The translations under genes and the position numbers were made by a program. A DNA stretch of 64,000 nt from the NCBI GenBank assembly GCA_948567375.1, contig OX419756.1, forward strand, positions 27,418,333 to 27,482,332, read 5' to 3'. The number at the start of each line of letters is the position of its first letter. Positions within the stretch are counted from its first letter, which is position 1. Positions 1 to 9,292 of this stretch are shown piece by piece. The notes beneath the pieces were generated by a model. That model was not told the DNA's origin. It worked only from the letters and a program-made list of their open reading frames with translations, and searched no databases. The DNA is from Lunularia cruciata. Its lineage: Eukaryota; Streptophyta; Marchantiopsida; Lunulariales; Lunulariaceae.

Positions 1-790
1 AGAGGAGATCACTCTGCTTTGGAGTATGAGTGGGATTGTTCCATCCACCTTGGATGTTCCATTGTGGAGTTCAAAGGAAGCATTGCAGCAGCATGCAGAT
101 CAATTGGTGCAGCAGGCTTAGAGTGGAGCCTTCGTACCATCAAGAAATGAGTGTGAGGATGAGCCTCCAGAGGCAATTTCTTTGACACCTTTGGATACCA
201 CACTCATTGCTTGGCAGTATCCAGTAGAGGAGATATGCCTATTGGAGTTGTTTGGTGGGATTAGCACCGGACTAGTTGTGGTGTTACAGGCAGGTATCCA
301 AGTACAAAGGTACTTGTATGTAGAGAGAGATGAGACTGCTAGGCGAGTCTCTCTACATCATGTGGCGCACTTGGCCTATCGGTATCCGGAGTTATTACCG
401 ATGTCAACAGTCAAAGGTTACCAGAAGGCCCTACTAGGAGACATTTCCTTATTGGGGGCGCATGACCTAGAGAGATATGGGCCTATTCACTTGGTGATTT
501 CTGGATGGCCATGTCAAGGACATACACGTGCGGGCCACGGTTTGGGTCTTCAGGATCCTCGTTCAGGTGTGTTTTGGGAGCTATTACGGATACTACGACA
601 TCTCCAGGTTCATCAGTCTGTTTCTCTAGCTTACCTTTTGGAGAACGTTCCTTTGATGGGTGATTCTCGCACTAGAGTGGTGGCAAGTACACATCAGGTC
701 CATTCTTGGATGGGACCTGCTGTATTGTTAGATGCAGCTCGAGTGGGATCACGGGCTCATCGTCTTCGTCTTTGGTGGACGAACCTCAAG
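1..790 (+). mobile_element. DNMT-PHD retroelement, copy 1, left part
   Basis: This is the left remnant of an LTR-type element whose coding region includes a DNA methyltransferase. It runs in from outside the window and stops at about 788-790, where it joins the 3' non-coding end of a Ty3/gypsy element. The identity of the host element is inferred from copy 2 (36724-40770, minus strand), which aligns with this stretch from about position 1 onward and continues past the break into integrase, PHD and LTR. The matching right part of copy 1 is at 8618-9952. About 1.1 kb present in copy 2 (methyltransferase C-terminus and integrase core) is missing here between the two parts. Confidence 0.75.
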
Positions 791-811
791 GTAGAGAGAC
801 CTTCACTTTGA
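2..811 (+). pseudogene. DNMT3-like cytosine-5 DNA methyltransferase segment of a retroelement polyprotein
   Basis: The family transfers a methyl group from S-adenosylmethionine to C5 of cytosine in DNA. The frame is open from the window edge apart from one TAG at 119-121. The first usable start near 182 is a TTG, not an ATG, so this is an internal polyprotein segment rather than a free enzyme. Visible motifs, numbered from codon 182: motif I ELFGGISTGL (22-31), motif II around YLYVERDE (44-51), motif IV SGWPCQG (107-113) with the catalytic Cys codon at 512-514, motif VI LLENVP (152-157), and a motif VIII-like segment ending RLRLWWTNL (194-202). Spacing and wording resemble DNMT3/DRM enzymes more than DNMT1/CMT. 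The last seven residues and the stop come from the fused Ty3 3' end. Motifs IX-X are absent, so activity is unlikely. Confidence 0.85.
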
Positions 812-842
812 GGACAAAGTGAAAACTTAGTCCGGGGGTAAA
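788..842 (+). repeat. 55-bp block duplicated from the G1 3' end, including the polypurine tract
   Basis: This block is identical to 7886-7940, the last 55 bases of the G1 internal region (pol stop codon, 3' UTR and the tract CCGGGGGTAAA). It is followed by an LTR in both places, so 788-1519 and 7886-8617 form a 732-bp direct repeat offset by 7098 bp. A simple insertion would not place a polypurine tract upstream of the 5' LTR. The left end therefore looks like a recombination or deletion product, with AAGGTAG as possible microhomology or chance overlap. Confidence 0.9.
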
Positions 843-1519
843 TGTAACACCTATTTGTGCATGTGTGTGGTATTGTGATATTTAGCTTGGTATTACAAGT
901 ACTTAAGAGATATTATTTATAGAGATAAAGGATGGTTCTATATTAGTCATGGTTAGCTAAAGTTAGTCATAGCTAAGATAGAGTGGACCTTACTTTAGAG
1001 GAAATAGAAAAGATGAGCACCACTATTTTGGATTTTAGTGTGTTGACTTGGTATTATTCCTAGGTGTTTGGCTTTGGGGAAAGAGTTGAGAACTCTTGGG
1101 CCCGCAAGCCTTTTTGTTTTGGATTCTTCTTTAGTCCAAGGATAGCCCATGTGAAGGAATCCTTGCTTTAGTGGTTGGGTCAAGATAAGGGGAATATGCC
1201 CATGTGAATGGATATTCCTTTCTACTTTTTTACTTTACTTGACTTTTAGTCTAGTAACTTGAGTTACTACGGTAATTAGTAACTTTGGTATGTAACTATT
1301 TCACAAGTATATAAACAAGGGGTGAGGAGGTACTCATCATCCTTTCATTTGCAACTATCTCTCTCTCATTGAGTTCTCTAGTGAGCAATGTCTTGAGTCT
1401 TGGAGTGTTAGCCTTGGAGGAGTATGATGGAGTTGGGGTTCCTTGCCTTCTTAGTCCATGGTGCGCTACCATAATAGCCATCAGAGGTTCATCCTGAGTG
1501 AGAGACAGGCCGGCTCACA
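843..1519 (+). repeat. G1 5' LTR
   Basis: It begins TGTAACACC and ends GGCTCACA. It differs from the 3' LTR at 852, 919, 1004, 1231 and 1291 only. At four of these (852, 1004, 1231, 1291) the related solo LTR at 15006-15695 agrees with the 3' LTR, so most changes occurred in this copy. Confidence 0.95.
1308..1316 (+). promoter_or_regulatory. TATA box in G1 5' LTR
   Basis: TATATAAAC precedes a GGGGTGAGG segment, a plausible core promoter for the genomic RNA. The identical site in the 3' LTR is at 8406-8414, and the solo LTR keeps TATATAAAC as well. Confidence 0.6.
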
Positions 1520-1523
1520 TTTT

Positions 1524-1542
1524 TGGTTCCGTTGCCGGGACC
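1524..1542 (+). promoter_or_regulatory. Primer binding site of G1, tRNA-Asp type
   Basis: TGGTTCCGTTGCCGGGACC lies four bases after the LTR. It resembles the plant tRNA-Asp complement (TGGCGCCGTTGCCGGGG) with a two-base difference at positions 4-5. Confidence 0.7.
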
Positions 1543-1560
1543 TCTCTAGAAGGCAAGATA

Positions 1561-1731
1561 ATGTTCCGCGTCCAATTCTACATTAGGCAGAAGGAGGCTA
1601 TGAGAGCTCACTTGGAAAGAACATTAGGAGAGGAGAGGGCTGAAGTTATGTTAGAGAACCAAGATCCATTTGTATACCCTGTAGTTCATTATGATGTCTT
1701 TGAGGTGATTTTGTACATCTTGTACACATGA
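1561..1731 (+). CDS. G1 leader ORF A (56 aa, unknown)
   Basis: This short ORF lies between the primer site and Gag. Its last 43 residues (from the ATG at 1600) resemble the 42-residue ORF at 2892-3020: both start MR, have TLG near residue 8-10, a F-V-[YF]-P motif in the middle, and end in a hydrophobic YILY tail. I do not recognise the family. It could be a split exon of a leader protein or a small accessory protein. Confidence 0.4.
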   Translation: MFRVQFYIRQKEAMRAHLERTLGEERAEVMLENQDPFVYPVVHYDVFEVILYILYT

Positions 1732-2355
1732 GAGGAATTGGAGAAATTGTGTGAGGTGGATTGCAGATTTTGGGGATTAAGGTGATTTTGGGCAAAATCT
1801 CAAGTTTGAGATCTGGACTTGAGATTTCTACACATGATAGCTTGGGTTATCTTTCAGTTAGCACACTTGAAATTATTGAGAGAGCTTCTATGCGCACTGG
1901 GCTAGAATTTTTGAAAGTTGATAGAGTAAAGTGCTCCCGCAACTGCATGCTCTCTGGAAAATTGTACAGAGTCTGTCATTTCTTCAATTTTCAGTGAATT
2001 GTTCTGAAAATTTACAAGAAAATTCAGTGCATTGTATCCTACCTGCTGCCACAAAAATTAGAGAGAGATCGTTTTTGCGCAGGGCGTTATGAGTTTTTGA
2101 AGTGAGGGGGGTGGTTTTCAGACCAAATCTGAAATATGGGTGCTGAATAGAAAGGTGTCTAGGCCAAATGGCTCAATGAAAAGATCTGAAATTTTGCAGG
2201 GAGGGACGCCCTGGAGTTTTGATCAAGTGTGGAAAATTTCAGAGGACTGTGACATATTGGTTGAGAGATTTGAGTGACATTGTGAGGAAGGGTCAATTCT
2301 GCAGAGTGGAGATCTCATGCATGAGAAGTTTGAGATCAACAAAAAGCATGTTTGA
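1732..2355 (+). other. G1 leader region, no recognised gene
   Basis: This is AG- and T-rich leader between the primer site and the zinc-knuckle ORF. Only short ORFs with no recognisable domain are present (for example 1761-1997 and 2219-2407). It probably belongs to the untranslated or packaging leader. Confidence 0.5.
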
Positions 2356-2853
2356 GTGTTTAGATTCATCTTGGGGAACATGGAGGGTCATCAAGAGTGG
2401 AAATTGAGATTATGCAAGGTTCCCCAAGGGTTTGAGGTGATTTTAGGGGTGGATTTGAGGAAAAAAGAGTTTACAATAGAATTTGAAGAGAGTGTTGAGA
2501 GGATCCAAAAACCTACACCACTTGGAGGAAAGAGTGAGTCTAAGTGCTTTCTATGTGGAGAGAAGGGACAAAAGGCAAGTTCATGTCCGTTGACCTTTGA
2601 GAGCAAGAGATTGAGGGAAAGGAGAGGCTTACTTGACTTGGGTTTGCATGTTGGACCTTCTTCACCAAGATTGGGAGGGAGAAGATCTAAGACCAAGGAG
2701 TTGTGTGAGGTTTGTGGAGTTGAAGGACTTCCAAAAGGACATGAGTGTAGTGGAGTAAAAGCACTTTTGGAAACTTTGGTGAAGGATCTTGGAGAGAGTC
2801 TTAGTACAGCTACAGAAATACTACCACCTTCATCAGCTAGTTCTCAAGATTAG
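2356..2853 (+). CDS. G1 leader ORF B with two Cys-rich clusters (165 aa)
   Basis: This additional ORF lies upstream of Gag and is unusual for Ty3/gypsy. A CX2CX4-X-X4C cluster (CFLCGEKGQKASSC) has the layout of a retroviral zinc knuckle, with Gln where His is expected. A second cluster, CEVCGVEGLPKGHEC, follows about 60 residues later. The C-terminus is Ser/Thr-rich. An in-frame ATG at 2380 is an alternative start. It could be a nucleic-acid-binding accessory protein or a captured host fragment; no homologue is recognised. Confidence 0.5.
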   Translation: MFRFILGNMEGHQEWKLRLCKVPQGFEVILGVDLRKKEFTIEFEESVERIQKPTPLGGKSESKCFLCGEKGQKASSCPLTFESKRLRERRGLLDLGLHVGPSSPRLGGRRSKTKELCEVCGVEGLPKGHECSGVKALLETLVKDLGESLSTATEILPPSSASSQD

Positions 2854-2891
2854 TGATGGAGATAATCTTTCAACTTATGGATAAACTATCC

Positions 2892-3020
2892 ATGAGAGTT
2901 AGATTAATATGCACTCTAGGATTTGATGTTGCTATAGAAATCTTGGAGCAACCTGAACTTTTTGTGTTCCCTAGAGTGGATTATTCTCAGATGGTGTTAG
3001 TCATGTATATACTCTATTAG
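2892..3020 (+). CDS. G1 leader ORF C (42 aa), paralogous to the end of ORF A
   Basis: It reads from ATG at 2892 to TAG at 3018-3020. It shares spacing and key residues with the end of the 1561-1731 ORF, so the element carries two diverged copies of the same 42-43-residue module, one on each side of the zinc-knuckle ORF. Confidence 0.4.
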   Translation: MRVRLICTLGFDVAIEILEQPELFVFPRVDYSQMVLVMYILY

Positions 3021-3080
3021 TAATACAGTGAGAGAAAAGAAAAAAAAATTGAGAGAAAAGAAAGATAGTGAGGGGTTAAG

Positions 3081-4682
3081 ATGGGGAAACTTCCGGTTTT
3101 CTTTGGCAAGGATGGAGAAGATGTGGAGGCCTTTGTGAGAGACTTCAAGAGAGCTTGCATAGGAAACAATGAGAGGAGGAAGAATGAGTGGGCCTCATTA
3201 TTACCAGATTTCTTTGAGGATGCAGCACTTACATGGTATGAGTCAGAATACCAAAAGAGAGAGAGGAGAGAGGGGGAAGAGGAGTCTTGGGAGACTTTGA
3301 CTTCAACACTCATTGAGAACTTTCTTCCTGATGAGAGTTATGAGAGATTGATGAGTGAGGTTACATTTCTCAAGCAAGGAGATGGAGAGAAAGTGAGGGT
3401 CTATGTGGAAAGAGTGGAAAAGTTGGAGTCCAGATTTCACATAGTGTTGAGGAAGGGTGGGGATGATGTGGAGACTACAATGATTGGCATAGGGGCTATG
3501 CTCACCAAGAATTTTGTGGGAGGATTGAGACCACAAATTAGAAGTAAGGTGAGATATGAGAAACCTTCTTCCAAGGTTGAAGCTATCAAGATTGCAATTC
3601 GTATGGAGGAGAGTTTGGAAGAGGATGAGAGTGATTTGGTGGTGAAGGAGGTTGTGCATCCTCCTCAAGGCTACAAGTATGGTGGAACTTCTGATACTTT
3701 GGTGACAAGGGTTGCATCACAAGTAGTAGTTGCTCCAGTTCTTGCACCTCCACCAAAAGATCCACTCCAAACCATCATAGAACAACTTGCGGATCTCAAG
3801 ATCAATGTGGTGCAACTATGGGAGAAGAGAGAGGTGGATCAAAATGTAGGGAGAGGGCCTAGGAGTTATGGAAACTATCCATATAGAGGAGGTCAACCAG
3901 CCAACAATTTCAATGATAGAAATTGTTTTGGTTGTGGAGGAAGAGGCCATATCCAAAGGAATTGCCCAAATTCCACTTACCATGGAGGAAGGGGTTATGA
4001 GGGAGCCAATAGATGGAAAGAGGGAGATAATCCTAATCCCAACAAAGGTAAGGGGATAGCATCCATAGATGTGGTTGAGAGCAAGTATGAGAAGGGAGAG
4101 TGCTCAAACTCCAAGGGTCTTAATTTGGAGCTTTTGGCACAAGAGAAGAAGAGAGCTCGTTTTGCAGAGGATGTTCACTCTTCTCAAGGATTTACTTCAA
4201 GCAAGGATACTCCTATGTCTACTAGGAGCACTCGCACCTCAACACCATCAACAACAAAGACTCCAAGGAAGAAGTTGGAGATGGAGGACTTCTTGATCTC
4301 AAAGCAACAATGGAACTACAATGTGTTGGAGGATGTTGGTAGTCACAAGGCTAACATCACAGTGGGCCAATTAATTGCTTTGAACCCTACCTTGAGAAAG
4401 GAGCTTAGAGGTGGTTTGAGTTCTACAAGGAGCAAGAAGAAGAAGAAGGCAAAAGTTCCAGTATCAATGGGGGTGGTGGATGCCAAGCCAGCACCATGGG
4501 AGGCTTGTGAATATGCCTCCAAGATTGATGTGAGAGTGAATGGTCACAACATCAAGGATGCATTGGTTGATGGAGGATCAGCAGTGAATGCCATGTCAGA
4601 AAGGTTGATGAAGAAGTTGGGTATGATACCCTCAAGAGCTTCAACATTTGTGGTGAGCATGGAAAACAAGCAACAAGTTTGA
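3081..4682 (+). pseudogene. G1 Gag plus start of protease, ended by in-frame TGA
   Basis: The N-terminal third is a retrotransposon Gag domain (charged, helical). The classical CCHC knuckle CFGCGGRGHIQRNCP lies near residue 282, followed by a basic Ser/Thr-rich stretch with KKKKK. The aspartic protease begins near residue 485 with the active-site motif LVDGGSAVN (Asp-Gly-Gly-Ser). The frame ends at TGA 4680-4682 before the flap and second half of the protease. The same frame continues directly into Pol with no shift. The TGA could be a point mutation of a CpG-containing codon or, less likely, a readthrough site. Confidence 0.9.
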
Positions 4683-7022
4683 CCAGTAGGAGTGATGGAT
4701 AAGGTAGTAGTTTCAGTTATGGGAGTTCAAAATCTCATGACTTTCCAAGTCTTGAAGGATTCAAGCTATGACTTACTTCTTGGGAGGCCATGGTTGAGAG
4801 CAGCACGCACAACTGATCGATGGCACAAAGGGTACTTAAGGATTGGGCCATCAAACCATAGAGTCACTGTTCCTGTGACTAACACCACCAACACTTCACA
4901 TTCAGATACCCCATCTTCTGATTATTGGGAATCAGATTCTGAAGGAGGAGCTTCAGGTGTGGACACAAGCATGGAAGAGGAGACTTCCACGGAGGAGGAT
5001 GAATCTGAATCTGATTCAGATGTGTATCCTTTGTGTGCTATGGACTTTGCACCTAAGCCAGAGGTTTTGAAGGACCCAGATAAATCACCATTGACACTTG
5101 AGGAGGTAGAGAGAAGGTTATCTACCCTCAAGTATGGCCCAAATGTTACCAAGGAGGAGAAGATGAGATTTGAGGAGATTTTCCGCAAGTTCATCCATGT
5201 GTTTGCTTTTAGTTACAAGGATTTGAAGGAAGTCACCTTGGAGGAGCACAAGATAGAGGTGGAGTTACATGCAAGACCAATCCGCCAAAAGCAACGTTGC
5301 ATTAGCCCACCAATATCTTTGGTTGTGAAGGAGGAGATTGATAAGCTCAAGGAGGCTGGATTTATCTTTGAGGTGGAGAATTCAGAATGGGTGTCTCCAA
5401 TTGTCATTGTGAAGAAAAAGAATGGCAAGCTTCGGGTATGTGTGGATTACAAGAAGCTCAATGCTGTTACCAAGAAGGACTACTACCCATTGCCATTCAT
5501 TGATGAGATCTTGGAGGAGGTTGCAGGTCATGAGAGGTACAGTTTTGGAGATGGTTATAGTGGATATAACCAAATCAAGATTGCACCAGAGCATCAACAA
5601 CTCACCACATTCACCACACCTTGGGGAACTTACGCTTTCAAGGTCATGCCTTTTGGGCTTTGCAATGCTCCAGCCACATTCCAACGGTTCATGAACAAGG
5701 TATTTGAACCTTTCATTGGGAAATTTGTGAGAGATTTCATTGATGACTTTTGTGTCTATGGGAGCAAGGAGGAGCACTTTGAGCACCTAATCAAAGTCTT
5801 GCAACACTTGGATGAGGCAAATGCATCACTCAACCCAGAGAAGTGCATTTTTGGATGTGAAGAAGGTCTACTTTTGGGGCACATCATCTCCAAGGATGGA
5901 ATAGCAGTTGATCCTGAGAAGGTGAGGAAAATCTCAGACCTTCCATTCCCTTCAAGCTTGACAAAGTTACGCCAATTCTTGGGAATGGTTGGGTACTATA
6001 GGAGGTTCATCTTCTCATTTTCCAACAAGGCTTATGCATTGACCATCTACATGAAGAAGGGTGTAGATTACATGGTGATTTTGGAAGACAAGGAGGCTCT
6101 CAAAGCTTTTGAGGAGCTCAAGCAATCCCTTGTTGTAGCTCCAATTCTTGCTAAACCTGATTGGAGTAAGCCTTTCATCCTCTACACTGATGCTTCTAAT
6201 GTAGCTATAGGATGCACTCTTAGTCAAATAGACCAAGATGGGCATGATCATCCAATAGCTTATGCTAGTAGGCAGATGGTTTCAGCAAAGAAGAACTACT
6301 TTGTCATAGAGAGAGAAGGGTTGGCAGTGATCTTTGGTCTCAAGAAGTTTAGACACTTCTTGATTGGAGGGAAAGCCACAATTGTCACGGATCACAAGGC
6401 TTTGAAGTACATCTTCAACAAACCTAATGTTGAAGGGAGACTAGCAAGGTGGATGATACTCTTGTCTGAGTATGACTACACAATTGAGGATAGGCCAGGA
6501 AAGAAACATGCAAATGCTGATTTGTTATCTAGAGCCTATGATCATGATGGAGATGAGCCAGTAGATGATTCCTTCCCGGATGAGGAGCTCATGACAATCT
6601 CAGTCACTCAAGAGGTTCCAATGGAGTACAAGGAGATTGTGGATTTTGTGACAAGAAGTAACTATCCAGAAGGGATACATGCTAGGGAGAGGAAGGCCCT
6701 TGCAGCAAGATCTAGACCTTACACAATGGTGGAGGATATTCTTTTTCACCAAGGAGCAGATGGTCTACTTCGAAGAGCAGTGGGTAAGGAAGAGTCTATC
6801 CTACTCATAAAGGAGTTTCATGAAGGTTTAGTATGTGGAGGACACTTTGCAGGAAAGGTGACTGCTTTCAAGATTCTAGATGCAGGTTACCATTGGAGAG
6901 GGATTTTCAAGGATTGTCTTGATTATTGCAAAACTTGTCATGTTTGTCAACCTTTTGCTAGAAAGTCTACATCCACTCCACCACTTAGATCAATTCCATT
7001 GCTAGGACCCTTTGAGAAGTGA
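4683..7022 (+). pseudogene. G1 Pol: protease end, reverse transcriptase, RNase H, integrase zinc domain
   Basis: This continues the Gag frame after the TGA. In order: the protease C-terminus with DLLLGRPWL; an acidic linker; RT with LRVCVDYKKLN, PFGLCNAPATFQRF and catalytic FIDDF at 5736-5750; RNase H with LYTDASNVAIGC and TDHKALKYI; the integrase HHCC zinc domain with EFHEG, GGHFAG and CKTCHVC. It ends at TGA 7020-7022, where related integrases carry a Trp just before the core, so a single transition explains the stop. No other break is seen across 776 codons from the ATG at 4692. Confidence 0.93.
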
Positions 7023-7892
7023 GGAATTGATTTTGTAGGACCTCTCAATAGAACCCCAAGGAACAATCGGTACATTGTGGTAGTTACTGATTACCTTACC
7101 AAGTGGGTTGAGGCTAGACCATTGAGGGACAAGAATGAAGATGAAGTGGGTAGATTTCTTTATGAACGCATTATCACTAGGTTTGGATGCCCTTTGGAGT
7201 TGGTTTCTGATAGAGGAGGAGAGTTTACAGGAAGCATTACTACAGCCATGCTACGACATTTCTCTATCACACATAGAGTAACTACATCCTATAAGCCAAA
7301 TTCCAATGGCTTGGCAGAGAGAACCAATCAGACCTTGTGCATGATGTTGGCCAAAGATGCAGAAATGGAGGGGGCTAAACATCATTGGGACAAGAGGATT
7401 CATGCAGTTTTGTGGGAGTATAGGACAACCATGAAGACTTCCACTGGATATTCTCCATTCCAATTGGTGTATGGTATTGAGTCTACCTTAACTATTCACT
7501 TTGATCTTCCTACCTTCCAAAGCATTCATAGGAGATTGAAGAAAGCACAAGGAAGTGATGTAGAGAAGTCAAGGAAGGATCAACTCATGGAGTTGGAAGA
7601 GGCAAGAGCAGTTGCTATGGTTCGAGTGGAGCAAGCCCAAAGGAAACAAAAGGAGAGCTATGACAAGAGGCAAGGCAAGAAGAAGGTGGAGCCTTTCAAA
7701 GAAGGTGATTGGGTAATGTTGTTTGATTCCATTCGATTCAAGAGAGTGCAAAAGAAGTTTTTGCCTAAGTACTTTGGACCTTTCATAGTAGAGAAGGTGT
7801 GGGGCAATTACACCTATGATCTCAAGGAGTTGGGAGGAAGACACTTTGATAGGATTAACCATGATAAGTTGAAGATGTACCATAGAAGGTAG
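7023..7892 (+). pseudogene. G1 integrase catalytic core and C-terminal domain
   Basis: It is in the same frame as the upstream Pol. The DDE triad is complete: Asp in VVTDYLTKW (codon 7089-7091), Asp in VSDRGGEF (7209-7211) and Glu in NGLAERTNQ (about 7317-7319). A basic linker and a GPY/F-type C-terminal domain (PKYFGPFIVEKVW) follow. There is no chromodomain. It stops at TAG 7890-7892. Confidence 0.93.
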
Positions 7893-7930
7893 AGAGACCT
7901 TCACTTTGAGGACAAAGTGAAAACTTAGTC

Positions 7931-7940
7931 CGGGGGTAAA
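7931..7940 (+). promoter_or_regulatory. G1 polypurine tract
   Basis: CGGGGGTAAA immediately precedes the 3' LTR and is the likely plus-strand primer. The duplicate is at 833-842. Confidence 0.65.
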
Positions 7941-8617
7941 TGTAACACCCATTTGTGCATGTGTGTGGTATTGTGATATTTAGCTTGGTATTACAAGTAC
8001 TTAAGAGATATTATTTGTAGAGATAAAGGATGGTTCTATATTAGTCATGGTTAGCTAAAGTTAGTCATAGCTAAGATAGAGTGGACCTTACTTTAGAGGA
8101 AGTAGAAAAGATGAGCACCACTATTTTGGATTTTAGTGTGTTGACTTGGTATTATTCCTAGGTGTTTGGCTTTGGGGAAAGAGTTGAGAACTCTTGGGCC
8201 CGCAAGCCTTTTTGTTTTGGATTCTTCTTTAGTCCAAGGATAGCCCATGTGAAGGAATCCTTGCTTTAGTGGTTGGGTCAAGATAAGGGGAATATGCCCA
8301 TGTGAATGGATATTCCTTTCTACTTTTTGACTTTACTTGACTTTTAGTCTAGTAACTTGAGTTACTACGGTAATTAGTAACTTTGGTACGTAACTATTTC
8401 ACAAGTATATAAACAAGGGGTGAGGAGGTACTCATCATCCTTTCATTTGCAACTATCTCTCTCTCATTGAGTTCTCTAGTGAGCAATGTCTTGAGTCTTG
8501 GAGTGTTAGCCTTGGAGGAGTATGATGGAGTTGGGGTTCCTTGCCTTCTTAGTCCATGGTGCGCTACCATAATAGCCATCAGAGGTTCATCCTGAGTGAG
8601 AGACAGGCCGGCTCACA
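7941..8617 (+). repeat. G1 3' LTR
   Basis: 677 bp, TGTAACACCC to GGCTCACA, 99.3% identical to the 5' LTR by direct reading (5 substitutions, no gaps). It is followed by ATTCTCAG, coding sequence of the DNMT element. Confidence 0.95.
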
Positions 8618-9292
8618 ATTCTCAGTGGGCAGAGATCTTTTGGAGAGTGATGCCGATGGCGTTTGAGAACTTGGTGATTGCTCAGCATAGAGATAGTTTA
8701 CGCTATGCTACCATTCAAGGAGGAGGTTATAAACCCTCGATCCGTCGATTTCATCCATGCAACTATGTATATCTATAGCAGACAGCACCGATGACACTTG
8801 ATGTTTTGACAGGCCGCACTATCTTGAGAGTGCACGAGGTTTTGCCATCTGGAGTCCTTGTGTTAGAAGGATGTGATGGTGTTGTTTGGAAGGATCATGT
8901 GCGCAATTGTGCACCATGCCACCTCCCAAACATTGATGGTACTATGGACCCAAGCTTGGCACTTGTACGTGCAGGCTTGAGGTGTATGTTATGTGGCTCT
9001 GCTGGTGGAGCTGCTACTATGTTAGTGTGTGATAGTTGTTCTAAAGGATGGCATATGGCATGTATGACTCCTCCCCTCACGGTGGTTCCTCAAGGACAAT
9101 GGTTATGTCCTAGATGTACTTGACCTATAGCTAGTTCATTCCTTATATGGTATAGATTGCAGACAGGCGACTAACGATGGGGCTCCATAGCACCTGGCCT
9201 CCTGATCTTTGCCCATTAGAGGGTATACCATATACTTAGAGTAGATGGCTATCTGGAGTTAGAGGGACCTAACCGCTAGCTAGGGGGGCAAT
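8618..9292 (+). mobile_element. DNMT-PHD retroelement, copy 1, right part (internal)
   Basis: This is the continuation of the host element after G1. Copy 2 aligns across this junction (minus strand, about 38040 down to 37381), which shows G1 lies in the integrase C-terminal coding region. The stretch ends in a purine run, TAGGGGGGCAAT (9281-9292), the likely polypurine tract before the LTR at 9293. Confidence 0.75.
8619..9123 (+). pseudogene. Integrase C-terminal domain plus PHD finger of the DNMT element
   Basis: One frame contains an integrase tail (NLVIAQHRDSLRYA, then a GPY/F-like fold region, then CAPCHLPNIDGTMDPSL) and a complete PHD finger (C4HC3): Cys pairs CMLC (8983-8994) and CDSC, the WHMAC His-Cys pair, and a final CPRC directly before the TGA at 9121-9123. 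An in-frame TAG at 8776-8778 interrupts the integrase tail. PHD fingers typically read histone H3 tails. Placement behind an integrase suggests chromatin targeting, which is inference. Copy 2 has the same order in decayed form. Confidence 0.85.

Larger units (their letters stand above)
843..8617 (+). mobile_element. Ty3/gypsy LTR retrotransposon G1 (nearly intact, young)
   Basis: It has two 677-bp LTRs, a tRNA-Asp-like primer binding site, three leader ORFs, Gag-protease-RT-RNase H-integrase in one frame, and a polypurine tract. The frame is broken only by TGA at 4680-4682 and 7020-7022. There is no chromodomain. The Asp-type primer site and the FIDDF active site of the RT suggest the non-chromovirus (Tat/Athila-like) side of Ty3/gypsy; that lineage call is inference. 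No target site duplication is seen: the left neighbour is the 55-bp internal block, the right flank begins ATTCT. It lies inside the DNMT element copy 1. Confidence 0.93.

Noticed and set aside
9-203. Minus-strand 64-codon frame over the window start
   Set aside because: Shadow of the plus-strand polyprotein frame; no features of its own.
182-811. Free-standing functional DNA methyltransferase gene starting at 182
   Set aside because: The start is a TTG inside a frame that is open further upstream, motifs IX-X are missing and the end is fused Ty3 sequence, so it is a polyprotein fragment.
995-1481. Two minus-strand ORFs of about 60 codons that recur at 8093-8579 and 15138-15660
   Set aside because: They recur only because they lie inside LTR copies; no coding signature, frame differences in the solo LTR.
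3017-5786. Several minus-strand frames of 90-134 codons under Gag-Pol
   Set aside because: Antisense shadows of the G1 coding frame.
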